A DNA stretch of 64,000 nt, taken from NCBI GenBank assembly GCA_030407315.1, contig JALQPE010002318.1:1-64000 (forward strand), given 5' to 3'. The notes below the pieces were generated by a model. The model did no database searches, was not told the DNA's origin, and saw nothing but the letters and a program-made list of their open reading frames with translations. This document shows positions 10,033-19,527 of this stretch, piece after piece. This DNA comes from Asparagopsis taxiformis. Its lineage: Eukaryota > Rhodophyta > Florideophyceae > Bonnemaisoniales > Bonnemaisoniaceae. Within the stretch, counting starts at the first letter, position 1. Each line of letters starts with the position of its first letter. The position numbers and the translations under genes are program-made.

Positions 10033-13000
10033 CTATCTAGCCGTCGGAAAATTGTTCTTCGTCTTCGTCCTCATATATTCAGGATCTCCCGGCAGAATAG
10101 GCGTTATCGGCAACTGTGGAGTTGATCTGCTCAAGATGAATTCTTCACCCGGTGTGAGGGTTCTCTTCTTGGGAGCTTCTGTCGTCTTCATCCGCATGAT
10201 TCCGAGCTGCCCTGTCTTCGGCCTACGATCTTTCTTGACCGGGATGGGAACAACTGTCTTGTGGCGAACATTGACAGGTGCCGGTTGACTTTGCCTGGCA
10301 GACCGGCGCGGAGCATTGGCGATTACTTCTTCTTCGAATCCCAACCGCCTGATGAAACCAAACGAAACATTGTCGGGAATCGGATACGACGCATTCCTGA
10401 AATACGTGTGATACCTCGTTGTCGTGTGTGACACAACTCTGTCGACATGCCCTGCCCCGGCATGTTGTACATGGCCGTGACCGATGAAGACTGAACGTGG
10501 CGGAACGATTACCTTCTTCAGCTTCATCGTCTTGGCGTACATATCTAATTCCAGCGCTTTGGAAAAGACGTACTTGTGGGACCCTGGACACACCCAGATA
10601 GGGAATGGGTCATCTCCGTTGGCAATAACAAAGTAACCCGGAAGTTGATCTTTGCGGTCGCGAGGAGGAACAGGGAAATCATTGTGTGGGACCTGCCGAG
10701 GACACCCCTTTCCCGTTATCAAAAACCGTCCCCCAGATGCCGGCATGACAAGTTTTTCTCCCGGTAAACCGCACTCCTCCAGCCCTATCAGCCGGACAAG
10801 GATTCCCAACCACACATCCAGCAGGGCTCGCCGCGTCACAAACTTGAACCGGTCGATATGCGTCTCATCGTTCTCGGCATAGTCAACCAGGCAGTGGCGC
10901 GTAGACGTGAAGCGAGCCCTCCCCTCATTCCGGTTCTTCTCATCTGTTTCATCGTCCCCCGTATTGACAATGGGACTCCACAGCTGCCGGTTCCCAGGGT
11001 CCTTGTGCACCTGCTCCCCCTCCCATGTTCCCAAGAAGTACCGAAACAATTCCTGGTTAGGAATTTCTTCCATGAGACCCAAGTCAAATGGGAACTTGTC
11101 CGACGCATCGAGGTAGCTTACATCCGCGAAATTGTGCATCACCGTATACCCTCGCTCGTTGATTTCCGTTCGGCAATTGTGGAAGTACGCCATACCAGTG
11201 CCGGCCTCATACGAATCCTTCCAGCTTGTAGACATTCGCGCAACCTGGGCGAAGTCCAGCCTCGAGGGTAGAAACGTCGATGTAGGCTCACACATCGCCT
11301 TGGCAGCCATCTTCCACGCTGCGAAAAACATCGGATAGATGGTGTCGATCTCGAAAACAAGATGACGAGCCCGATGTTGTTCCGGAATATGCAGCCCCTC
11401 AAACACAGGGTCCATCGCCACTTGCTTCAAATACCTCACCTCTCTGCCCTCCTCATCGATTTCCACACTCTCCAATAACAACCTGAGCTCAATCGGGGGC
11501 AGACAGCCAACCCTCACCGATGCGATGACGTCCGCGGGACGCTGCGCCAGATGATGCCCTTCGGCTCGGTCTTTGACTTCGAAATCGTCAGGAAGAGATG
11601 GCATACGGTCGTCGAACAGGAGGTCGTGTTCAGAAGGAGAGTCACGAACGATGTAACCGTCTTCATCGACTTCCACTCCTTCCGGAACAGTGAATGTAAT
11701 TGTCACTTCGCGGACCCCCTTGCTTTCGACTTGGCCCTCGTCTGCACCCTGTTTGTCTTCCTCGTCCGAAGCGGTATGGACAGATTCTTGGTTGGAGGGA
11801 GTCGCACCAGCACGTTGGTTATCTTGGGGGACAATCTCAACGGCAGAATCGGGGGAACGGGCGGAGTCTTCGTCACCCTCATCACCGGAAGCAGTGGCTT
11901 GTTGTTGATCGGTGGGTTTATCAACAACGGCCTGCTCTTCTTCCCCGGCGGATTGTTGTACCACAACCGGCTCTTCTTCCTCGAGGCGTGTGCTCCCCGT
12001 CGAGCGAAGTCGCTGTGAACGGCGGCGGATGCCATGCGAAGCAGGCTCATGTTCGACATTCCGCTGCTTCTTGTGAGTGAGTCTCACATTGGCAGCAGAA
12101 GGGCGGCGTTTGCGTCGAGCCTTAGTCTTCTTCTTCAATGTCGGATTGAAAAACTCTTTCAAGTTCGTTTCCAAATCCTGTAAACGCGTGGTTCTCCGTC
12201 GCATTCGAACCTCACTGCTCCGGTCGTCCCCTCTATACATTGCAATGGCATTGGTGAGATGCCATTGCAACTCCTTCGGCTGCTTAACCGACCCAATTGC
12301 CATCTCTGTGCTCAGAAATGACTTGCGCATAATACTCTTTGGGCGCCCAAACGCAGCGTACAGAGAATTTGCTATTGCAGTCACGCGACGGACGTATGTA
12401 TAGAAGTCGTTCACGTCAAAGCGTCCATCCGGACGTCCACCATGAGCAGGGTTCAAGTACTCCGAAAGACCACGCAAGACGAAGACAAAGTTTTCTTCCA
12501 GCAACTCGCGCACTATCTTGTGGTCCAGGTGCGTTATCCCAATCTCGTTGCGGCGCTCGGAATTGTTCAGCTCACGCAACACTTCGTCGAGAACAGGATG
12601 CTTCAGCGTTGCTATAGCCAAACGCGTCCACCGCCGGGCCGTGTTCGTTGAATTCATCATCCCCATGAACTGCGCCTCGAACAATGTTCGGATGACATCA
12701 GACTCACGCAAGTCGCCAGCGTTTTCCACGTTATTTGCAACAGCAATCGTACGGATGAACTGCTGGATGGACGACAAGATTCGAACCAGGGAGCGCTCCG
12801 TCAGTTGCGTCCCAGTCGTATGGTTCGACTCTGCACTCTTGTGGATGATCTCATGAGGCTGAAGATCACTGTCGTCCTTGCGGCGAAGGTAGTACACATC
12901 CAGAGGCTGAGTAACCCAGCGCAAGCGGTTTGCGTCCTGTGGCAGCTTGGTTCTGTGCATACGGGTGAGGCGCGTGAAGTCATCGGCAATGCTATGCATA

Positions 13001-13992
13001 GCATTGAGACGATGCAGTCCGTCGATCACGGTCACGTTCGCATTGGCATGGAATTTGCCATTCTGGAACAGACGCGTGTCGGCGGACAGATGCGTGTTCT
13101 GCGACCTCAGCACCGTCACAGTGATACGCGAAGAGCTCACATACCCCACAGCCAACATATTGTTGCGCAGGTCCTCCACGTGGTCTTCTTTCACATCCCG
13201 AAGGGTCACGGCCGGTTCCACTAGCTGCCTCACCAACACAGTCGCTCCTTCTCCGACGTAATCCGACGTCACAAACTTGGGCACCGTAATTTGCGTCCCC
13301 TGCTGCTCACGAATGCTTTCCGCCACCTCCGGTTCGTCGTCCACCTCGGTTACGTCCTGCGTAGTAGCTTCGGTGACGTTGGAGCGAGCAGGGTGCTTCG
13401 TGCCTCCACTGGAGGCTCTAGCAGAGCGAGCAGGGCGCTTCGTGCCTCCCGAAACCGGGACGGAGCGTGCTGGATGCTTCGTACCCCCCGAACCAGTGAT
13501 TTCGCCTGCCGGACCGGTACTGGGCATCCGTCCCGAGCTGGCCTGGTTCGTCGCTGCGTTGAAGTTTGACGCTGCAGCAGGGGTACGAATGTCGCTAGGG
13601 CCATCCTCCGCAGCGGGGCGCATCATCCGAGTATCCCAAGGGTAAAACGCCGCGGCGTATGCTCCACCCATCGTCTCCGGCGGTCCCTCGGCGCCATCAA
13701 ACATGTACGGGAACGGGAGGTCCTTGAACTTGTCCTTAGTCGCAATGTTGCGCACGACGATATAGTCGGCCTCGTCGGTTTCCGGCAGCTTGTGGTTGTG
13801 CAGCGTGCGCGGAAGGCCAACATCGCCACCAGCAGTGCTCACCGAAGCCGTCCCAATATGCACAGCCGCACCGTCCACGTCCGCAAACAAGTCGACATCG
13901 ACGCCGCGCTTGAGTCCGCGCGACTCCGCTGACGCGCTCACTTGATCGCCGCAAACCGTTGAAAACAAACTGCTGAAATGCGTATCCGCCAT
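10033..13992 (-). CDS. ParB-like / 2OG-Fe(II) oxygenase-like protein of element A
   Basis: The 1,319-codon frame starts at ATG 13992, chosen because of its strong ACCATGGCG context; an in-frame ATG lies 40 codons upstream. Residues ~168-204 hold three GGTK(H/R)PARS repeats. A ParB-type domain lies at ~250-345 with the signature DGLHRLNAM (324-332). A long charged linker follows. The C-terminus resembles a double-stranded beta-helix dioxygenase: HND at ~1103-1105, a distal His in VQHAGAG (~1177), then TTRYHTYF with the expected 2-oxoglutarate-binding Arg. ParB domains bind DNA and some use CTP. 2OG oxygenases hydroxylate or demethylate bases or proteins. A transposon-borne DNA-targeted oxygenase, possibly TET/JBP-like, is an inference. 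Its 3' end faces the tandem array at 8330-9775. Confidence 0.7.
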   Translation of the reverse strand: MADTHFSSLFSTVCGDQVSASAESRGLKRGVDVDLFADVDGAAVHIGTASVSTAGGDVGLPRTLHNHKLPETDEADYIVVRNIATKDKFKDLPFPYMFDGAEGPPETMGGAYAAAFYPWDTRMMRPAAEDGPSDIRTPAAASNFNAATNQASSGRMPSTGPAGEITGSGGTKHPARSVPVSGGTKRPARSARASSGGTKHPARSNVTEATTQDVTEVDDEPEVAESIREQQGTQITVPKFVTSDYVGEGATVLVRQLVEPAVTLRDVKEDHVEDLRNNMLAVGYVSSSRITVTVLRSQNTHLSADTRLFQNGKFHANANVTVIDGLHRLNAMHSIADDFTRLTRMHRTKLPQDANRLRWVTQPLDVYYLRRKDDSDLQPHEIIHKSAESNHTTGTQLTERSLVRILSSIQQFIRTIAVANNVENAGDLRESDVIRTLFEAQFMGMMNSTNTARRWTRLAIATLKHPVLDEVLRELNNSERRNEIGITHLDHKIVRELLEENFVFVLRGLSEYLNPAHGGRPDGRFDVNDFYTYVRRVTAIANSLYAAFGRPKSIMRKSFLSTEMAIGSVKQPKELQWHLTNAIAMYRGDDRSSEVRMRRRTTRLQDLETNLKEFFNPTLKKKTKARRKRRPSAANVRLTHKKQRNVEHEPASHGIRRRSQRLRSTGSTRLEEEEPVVVQQSAGEEEQAVVDKPTDQQQATASGDEGDEDSARSPDSAVEIVPQDNQRAGATPSNQESVHTASDEEDKQGADEGQVESKGVREVTITFTVPEGVEVDEDGYIVRDSPSEHDLLFDDRMPSLPDDFEVKDRAEGHHLAQRPADVIASVRVGCLPPIELRLLLESVEIDEEGREVRYLKQVAMDPVFEGLHIPEQHRARHLVFEIDTIYPMFFAAWKMAAKAMCEPTSTFLPSRLDFAQVARMSTSWKDSYEAGTGMAYFHNCRTEINERGYTVMHNFADVSYLDASDKFPFDLGLMEEIPNQELFRYFLGTWEGEQVHKDPGNRQLWSPIVNTGDDETDEKNRNEGRARFTSTRHCLVDYAENDETHIDRFKFVTRRALLDVWLGILVRLIGLEECGLPGEKLVMPASGGRFLITGKGCPRQVPHNDFPVPPRDRKDQLPGYFVIANGDDPFPIWVCPGSHKYVFSKALELDMYAKTMKLKKVIVPPRSVFIGHGHVQHAGAGHVDRVVSHTTTRYHTYFRNASYPIPDNVSFGFIRRLGFEEEVIANAPRRSARQSQPAPVNVRHKTVVPIPVKKDRRPKTGQLGIMRMKTTEAPKKRTLTPGEEFILSRSTPQLPITPILPGDPEYMRTKTKNNFPTAR

Positions 13993-14112
13993 GGTTGTTG
14001 AGTTGGAAAGGAAAAGAGATGGTTGACGTTGACGTATTCGAGTGATGTGGATGGTATGTTTCACGTTGCTTGAAGAATGGTCGTGAACGCCAATCGCTGG
14101 AAATAATAACAC

Positions 14113-14866
14113 AATACAACCGAAATTTTGTTAGGTACACACCTATCGTGACCGCTGGAATGCAAGACAGGCAATCGAGATGTGAGTGTCCGTTCGGAAC
14201 GGGCCCGAGTCGGGCTCTCGAAACCTGACGAGGTGGCGTGAAGCAGGCAGTGTCCTTGATGTGTAATGTGTTAAAATTACAGCTGTCAAGCTAGGCGGCT
14301 TTTGGGGCGGCTGCGAGCACCCCTTTATCCGGGGGACACCCTGATTTGAGTTAAAATTTGGGCTATTCTCAAAAACATGCACATGTGAACATGTTTTTGA
14401 GATGGGGGTGTGCCGTACGGCACAATCGACCGCCCAAATCGATGTTTTTGCAATATTTTTTCTGCCCGAAATTTAGAATTTCTGGGCTGGCCAGCAATGC
14501 ATCTGAGCTGGACATCCCCATGTCCAGTGGCCGTCCGGATGTCGCTCACCTGGTAAGCGTGATGCACCTGTGACAACCTATGTGACTGCAGTCACAGCCG
14601 CCATGGCGGCCGTGCAGTACAACACTCAAAGACAGGGAATCACAATCTTTTTAAATTTTTCTCTACCACGTATCCGTCACAACTTATTACCTACACCGGT
14701 TACGGGTTTCAAGACCTTTCCAGTGCTGTGTACCCGTATACTCTGTTCCGTTCGATATCAACCAGTGTTCCTCACGAAAGAGTGCAAACGTCACGAGATA
14801 CGTCGTCAAATTTGACTGTCTCGCCGAGCGGTCGCCATCCTGTACCGAATTTCCACTCATTCCATT
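14113..14866. promoter_or_regulatory. Head-to-head promoter region between the oxygenase and methyltransferase/SET genes
   Basis: This 0.75-kb gap separates two divergent genes and should hold both promoters. Its centre (14337-14520) is one copy of the element's ~390-bp repeat core, with its stem-loop and GTGCCGTACGGCAC palindrome. No other gene is visible. A nearby pair of GCCGCCATGGCGGC-like bases at ~14600 forms a short dyad. Confidence 0.5.
14337..14520 (+). repeat. Single copy of the element A repeat core
   Basis: Nearly identical to the segments beginning at 8679, 9066 and 9562, including the TCTCAAAAACATG stem-loop and GTGCCGTACGGCAC. It lies in the divergent promoter gap. The inverted counterpart is at 18302-18497, so the methyltransferase/SET gene is bracketed by the pair. 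Confidence 0.85.
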
Positions 14867-17800
14867 ATGACGAATAAGCGCAGGCGCAACAGCAATCCGA
14901 TCGTTGACGACGCAACCGTGCCAATTCTGCGCGAACCCGCTAGCCCTTGGGAGGATTCTAGTGACATGGGTACACGTCGAAACGTAGGTCGCGCCGCCCG
15001 CGAAACTACTCTCGCTGGCAAAGACTTCCTCCGCCTCTTGCTGGATTTATTCGCCCACTCAAGTTTCGCAGACTTGACGGACAAGCCGGGAGGTTTCACA
15101 TACGCGGACCTTGGCGCTTGGGTTGCGCAGGGCACGGAAGAACAATTTCTGGCGCTGCAAGGTCGACTCAGCATGGCCTTCAGCGGTCGTTCGAAGAATG
15201 CTGGAGTCGAGGCGGATGTTGCCGAAATCGTCATGGCAGAGATGAACGTTGAGCGAGCCAAGCAGATTGTTCGTCTGGCATTACCGATTGCCGAGTTTTC
15301 AAGACAGGATGAGCGTATCGGGCAATGGGTTGAGCACTGCATCCTTTCTGGGATCGTGCCGCAGACCTTCCTTATTGGATGTAACATGCTTCCTTCGCCA
15401 CTACAGGCGCCGCAGCGCGGGGAACCAAGCGCCTTCGTTCTTGCTCCACCGGAAACGTTCGAGGTATTGATGTATTTCCAAGCGTTGTCTATCATCCGAA
15501 ATCACAACAAGAACCTGCCGCGTCGCCGAATAGGCGACGCGGCCGAAGAGGGGAACGAAGCCGCACGCGTCCCAGCCCATCGGAAAAGCACTAATCGAGC
15601 TTGTTACGTGGTTCAAGTTTTATACCATGCTTGGACCGATGTGGCCTTCGCCGCAAAGTTTTCCAGCTTCGAAGAGTTGATGGCGCCGTACATCATTTTC
15701 GACAGCAGTGAGCATTGGTTTGACGTGCTCGATGAAGGTCTATTCGCACCGATGGAGCAGAAGCTAGATCTCTACCACGACAAAGCTCCCCTATCTCATC
15801 CTGATGGATATGGTGGAAAAGTAGAGACAAGAACCAGTGCGCAGCACAGTGCATTTAGGGACCTTGTGAGGAAGTTCTTCGACCGGTTGCAGTTTCTTAT
15901 CGTCAACCCGGACCTGTACACCTGGCCGGAGTCCGACCGCTGGGGGGCGCTGGAAATATACTTGTCAAGCGGAAATCCGGACAAGCTGCCAGCGTACTTT
16001 GACACCCTCGACGAAGACGTTATGGCTGTCCTCCGCCCGGCACCACAAGCCGCGGACGCAGAAAAGGTCCCCAAGCCGGTTGATGACACTCCCACTCGTC
16101 GCAACACAGGAGGGAGAGGTTTGGTTCCGTCGACAAGACACACAACCAGGCTTCAACTTGGACCTGGGAGGACCAGTCTTACTGCCCAAGGGCCGTCTCC
16201 CCCGTCACCGTCACCCCATGCGACAGAAGAGCAGGAAAGTGAAGGGCAGGCTCTCGCAAAGGACTTTCTTTCGAAAATGAGTCAGTATTGCCGGGTGTAC
16301 GACGTCCCTTTCGAAGATTTGGTCAGTGCCGACGAGAGCCGAGAACACGTGCCCATCACGGGCAACGTTCAGCTCATTCTGACTGATCCGCCCTACAATG
16401 TTCGTCGTAAGAGGAACGATTCCAACTCTTCGTACGACAGGCTAACTGCAGAAGATATGCAGGCTAGCATCGAAGTGTTTGACGAGCTGTTGCGCCCCGG
16501 TGGCCACGGCATCGTGTTCTGCTCCGTTTTGCAGTTCTACGAATGGTTCCATTACTTGGAAACGTACAAAGGACCGCAGTCAGAAGGCCCAACCGATGCT
16601 GCTGCCAGTGATGACGGGTCGGATGAAGAAGAGGTTACGTCCATGAATTCGGACTCCGAAGCATCGCAGCACAGTGGCGAAGAAAGTGCGGATGAGGAGG
16701 AGGAGGAGGACGAGGAGGAGGAGGACGTCGTTCGGAATTCAGTTTTCTTCGTTGACGAGGTACCTCTGTTGTTTGTCCGACTACCTGGGCACCTCTATCA
16801 AATGCCGGGGCGGAAGAGGTACCAACGCATGAACATGGCAGAGGTCGCTATCCACTTCTGGAAGCGAGGTGTTCCGTTCAAGACTGGAAGCGAGATGGTG
16901 GCCTATAGGAACCACGGATACATGGACGGCACGTACCCGGCGTGGTGCAACGTCACCATCAATATGCCCGCCATCGATTCGAATGAGATGGTGTGGCGAA
17001 CAAGGAGCACAACCGGTGCTACGGTCAGAGTTCGTGCAGAGCAGAAGAGCGTCGCTCTCATGATGGAGTTGATCAGCCAGCATTCACAGCCTGGTGATAT
17101 TGTTGTCGATCCATTCTCTGGCACTTTCGCAACGGGAAAAGCAGCTATGAGCTTGCCTGAGCACCGTGTTTTCGTCGGCAGTGACATGGACAAATTGTGT
17201 GTGGCACGATCGCTTCCAAAGCTGTGTGCAGTCATGTCACGTGTAATTCTTTCAAACAACACTGACATGAGGGTCACGACAGAAGCGAAACAGAGTGCTG
17301 AGAAGTTCTTGGCGTCCCCCTCTGTCACGATGCGTACACAGAGGGAACGCAGGATCATCGAACCCCCACCTGGCCTTCCCCTGTACCAGAGGTTCCCGAA
17401 ATATATTCGGCAGTACCTCTGGCAGCTGTGCCCAGAGTCGATTGCGTCGCACGAGCACATGGAAAAACCGGTACATTATTGGCCACCTTCCCTGCGCCGC
17501 TGGTTGCAAACTGAAAACCCTCGCGTGATGCGGGCACACGATTGTGTTGCGAAAAAATTGAGCGTTCGACCATCGCTGATTAAGCATCCAAATGCAGGAA
17601 GAGGGCTCTTCGCTGAACAGACATTTAATGTTGGCGACGAAGTATGTGCATACTACGGAACTGTTGTGTACTCTGATATGAGCAAGGAGTCGATGAGGTT
17701 CGCGTACGGAGAGGGTCACATGGCGATAACGAAGGAAACATTCTTGATGTATGCCATCAAGCTGTATGCAACAGCGGAGGACGACGAAAACATCGAGCAT

Positions 17801-18070
17801 CCAATTTGGATTGTTCCGGCTCCGTTCTGTTCGGCGCAGTTCATCAACGACCCGCGGTATTTGCGAGGTGAGGACACTCCGGCGGAAGACACCAGGCGGA
17901 TGGCCAACGTCGAGTTTGTCGAGAACTACAGCAGCGGTTCGACGGGGAAGAAGCTCAAGGCGAAGGACCTAGAAAATCCGAAGATCATTGTAGTACGTGC
18001 AATCCGCGATATCCGTCCGGGGCAGGAGCTCTACGTTCATTATGGGACAGCGTTTAGAGCATGGAATTAG
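14867..18070 (+). CDS. DNA methyltransferase / SET domain fusion protein of element A
   Basis: 1,067 residues. The N-terminal ~400 residues have no family I recognise. An MTase core has motif IV LTDPPYN (D507-Y510), then an acidic segment (~590-625, Asp/Glu runs), then the SAM-binding block PGDIVVDPFSGTF (~743-755). Motif IV preceding motif I, with DPPYN, is the beta-class layout of adenine-N6 methyltransferases such as CcrM/HinfI. The C-terminus (~905-1064) is a SET domain: GRGLF, FINDPRY, NVEF (~1014) and GQELYVHYG, the last two being the cofactor/substrate motifs of protein lysine methyltransferases. One polypeptide could therefore methylate both DNA and histones. Unlike its relative at 34281-37790 it has no ParB domain; in element A that domain occurs only in the neighbouring oxygenase protein. 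Confidence 0.8.
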   Translation: MTNKRRRNSNPIVDDATVPILREPASPWEDSSDMGTRRNVGRAARETTLAGKDFLRLLLDLFAHSSFADLTDKPGGFTYADLGAWVAQGTEEQFLALQGRLSMAFSGRSKNAGVEADVAEIVMAEMNVERAKQIVRLALPIAEFSRQDERIGQWVEHCILSGIVPQTFLIGCNMLPSPLQAPQRGEPSAFVLAPPETFEVLMYFQALSIIRNHNKNLPRRRIGDAAEEGNEAARVPAHRKSTNRACYVVQVLYHAWTDVAFAAKFSSFEELMAPYIIFDSSEHWFDVLDEGLFAPMEQKLDLYHDKAPLSHPDGYGGKVETRTSAQHSAFRDLVRKFFDRLQFLIVNPDLYTWPESDRWGALEIYLSSGNPDKLPAYFDTLDEDVMAVLRPAPQAADAEKVPKPVDDTPTRRNTGGRGLVPSTRHTTRLQLGPGRTSLTAQGPSPPSPSPHATEEQESEGQALAKDFLSKMSQYCRVYDVPFEDLVSADESREHVPITGNVQLILTDPPYNVRRKRNDSNSSYDRLTAEDMQASIEVFDELLRPGGHGIVFCSVLQFYEWFHYLETYKGPQSEGPTDAAASDDGSDEEEVTSMNSDSEASQHSGEESADEEEEEDEEEEDVVRNSVFFVDEVPLLFVRLPGHLYQMPGRKRYQRMNMAEVAIHFWKRGVPFKTGSEMVAYRNHGYMDGTYPAWCNVTINMPAIDSNEMVWRTRSTTGATVRVRAEQKSVALMMELISQHSQPGDIVVDPFSGTFATGKAAMSLPEHRVFVGSDMDKLCVARSLPKLCAVMSRVILSNNTDMRVTTEAKQSAEKFLASPSVTMRTQRERRIIEPPPGLPLYQRFPKYIRQYLWQLCPESIASHEHMEKPVHYWPPSLRRWLQTENPRVMRAHDCVAKKLSVRPSLIKHPNAGRGLFAEQTFNVGDEVCAYYGTVVYSDMSKESMRFAYGEGHMAITKETFLMYAIKLYATAEDDENIEHPIWIVPAPFCSAQFINDPRYLRGEDTPAEDTRRMANVEFVENYSSGSTGKKLKAKDLENPKIIVVRAIRDIRPGQELYVHYGTAFRAWN

Positions 18071-18648
18071 GGTCACGAAAGATGTTTTCATTTCGACTAC
18101 AAATAAAGCTACGTTCCAGAGTTGAAGTATATCATATAATGCAGCATGTCCAGCCACCATTAGTCCAGGGTGAAACCTATTGAGCAGTACTCGCCTGTCA
18201 AAAACCAATCGTTCACACTCTAGGTGCACTTCGTCCGAGCAGTGAACCTGACTGCTTGGATGCTGTTATGCGTGCAGATGCAAAATACACGACCAAGTTG
18301 AAATGGACGCCCGGTGGATGTCCAGCTCAGTTGCATTGCTGTCCAGCCCAGAAATTCTACAATTCAGGGCAGAAAAAAATATTGCAAAAAACATCGATTT
18401 CAGCGGGTCGATTGTGCCGTACGGCACACCCCCATCTCAAAAACATGTTCACATGTGCATGTTTTTGAGAATAGCCCAAATTTTAATTCAAATCAGGACG
18501 TCTTCCGGACATAGGGGTGCTCGCGGCCTAGCTCGACAGCTGTAATTGTACCTCATTAAATACTGTTGATGACTGCCTACCGTATACAATCTGGGCTGTT
18601 GGCGTATTCTCCGGTACTTGACCTGACCTGAACGTTCATCGCAGACCG
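18071..18648. other. Intergenic gap with an inverted repeat copy
   Basis: Non-coding except for the inverted copy of the element repeat at 18302-18497. It separates the methyltransferase/SET stop from the coiled-coil gene on the same strand, so it probably holds the promoter of the latter. No other feature is seen. Confidence 0.5.
18302..18497 (-). repeat. Inverted copy of the element A repeat core
   Basis: Reverse complement of the unit at 14337-14520, including GTGCCGTACGGCAC and the CTCAAAAACATG stem-loop. With that copy it forms a ~3.8-kb inverted bracket around the methyltransferase/SET gene. Confidence 0.85.
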
Positions 18649-18729
18649 TTGTGGTTACCGACACTATACAGCAATCTTTTTTGTATCTCGTGCAACTCAA
18701 TCGTTCCATCGCTTCGGGAAAGCTTCATT

Positions 18730-19527
18730 ATGCCGCCGCGTATTGCGAAGAAAGCTCCAAAGCCTCCGGGCCTCCAGAAAACCCGGTCAGCAGCTGCTGT
18801 ATCGAGTGCCCGACAATCCCGTGCGAAGAAGCGGTCTGGGCCTACCGGCAGCATTGAACCGCGGTCCGGTAGTCGCAAGACGGACCGGCGCAGAACTGGG
18901 GATCCGCAGCGAGAAAGTGAGGAAGGAGGAACGGCGCGGAGAGAGATGGGGCTTGACCGAGGCAAGCGTGCTCGCAGGGACAGTGAACATCATGATGATG
19001 ACATGATAGTGGCTCAAAACATGTTGGAATTGCGGCAGAGTGCTATGGCAAAGGTAGTTCCTCCCGGGTTGGCAGATGCGGAGGTGCTGCAGACGGAGTC
19101 CCAGCCGGGGGTTCGCGAGACACTGGAGGCTGTGACCCCCACTGCGCCAACTATGCCGAGTACATCAGCCCCAGCAGGTAATGCAGTCAGGGACCCGAGG
19201 ATAGCGGCAAGGGATGTTGTTTCTGAGCAACGTTCACAGGATGCCAACTATCATCGGCGGTCAGGTGGTACTGAGGGGAGAGAGCAGCCGGAGTGCGGGC
19301 CTCGTCACAACAGACTGTCATTGGTGCCAAATATGCGCGTAACGCCCCCGCGACGTCAGGCTATTGCCGATGGAGGACATCATAATCCCGATAGCGTGCG
19401 AGATGGGGGGACGGTGAGGGCAGAGAGGTTGCATCCGCCGGAATCCATCGATTTAATGGCGAGTCGCATCAATGCGCAGAAGAAGAAGATCGCGGAGCTG
19501 GAAAAAAAGTGTTTAGCCAGGACATAG
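18730..19527 (+). CDS. Coiled-coil accessory protein, first frame
   Basis: The start at 18730 (MPPRIAKKAPKPPG) is preferred over an upstream in-frame ATG at 18649 because the protein composition becomes element-like only there. The product is basic and disordered (Arg/Ser/Pro-rich) and ends in a coiled-coil: RINAQKKKIAELEKK. The frame stops at 19525-19527, but the heptad pattern continues directly in the -1 frame (VFSQDIANKALTTEIVALEAKVKTLQ). The joint is A AAA AAG at 19503-19509, a classic -1 slippery heptamer. The two frames are therefore probably one ~760-residue protein, joined by frameshifting or split by loss of one A. Function unknown. Confidence 0.6.
   Translation: MPPRIAKKAPKPPGLQKTRSAAAVSSARQSRAKKRSGPTGSIEPRSGSRKTDRRRTGDPQRESEEGGTARREMGLDRGKRARRDSEHHDDDMIVAQNMLELRQSAMAKVVPPGLADAEVLQTESQPGVRETLEAVTPTAPTMPSTSAPAGNAVRDPRIAARDVVSEQRSQDANYHRRSGGTEGREQPECGPRHNRLSLVPNMRVTPPRRQAIADGGHHNPDSVRDGGTVRAERLHPPESIDLMASRINAQKKKIAELEKKCLART

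Noticed and set aside
18649..18729. Upstream start of the coiled-coil protein at 18649
   Set aside because: The added MWLPTLYSNLFCISC segment is hydrophobic and unlike the basic disordered N-terminus that begins at 18730; the later ATG is simpler.
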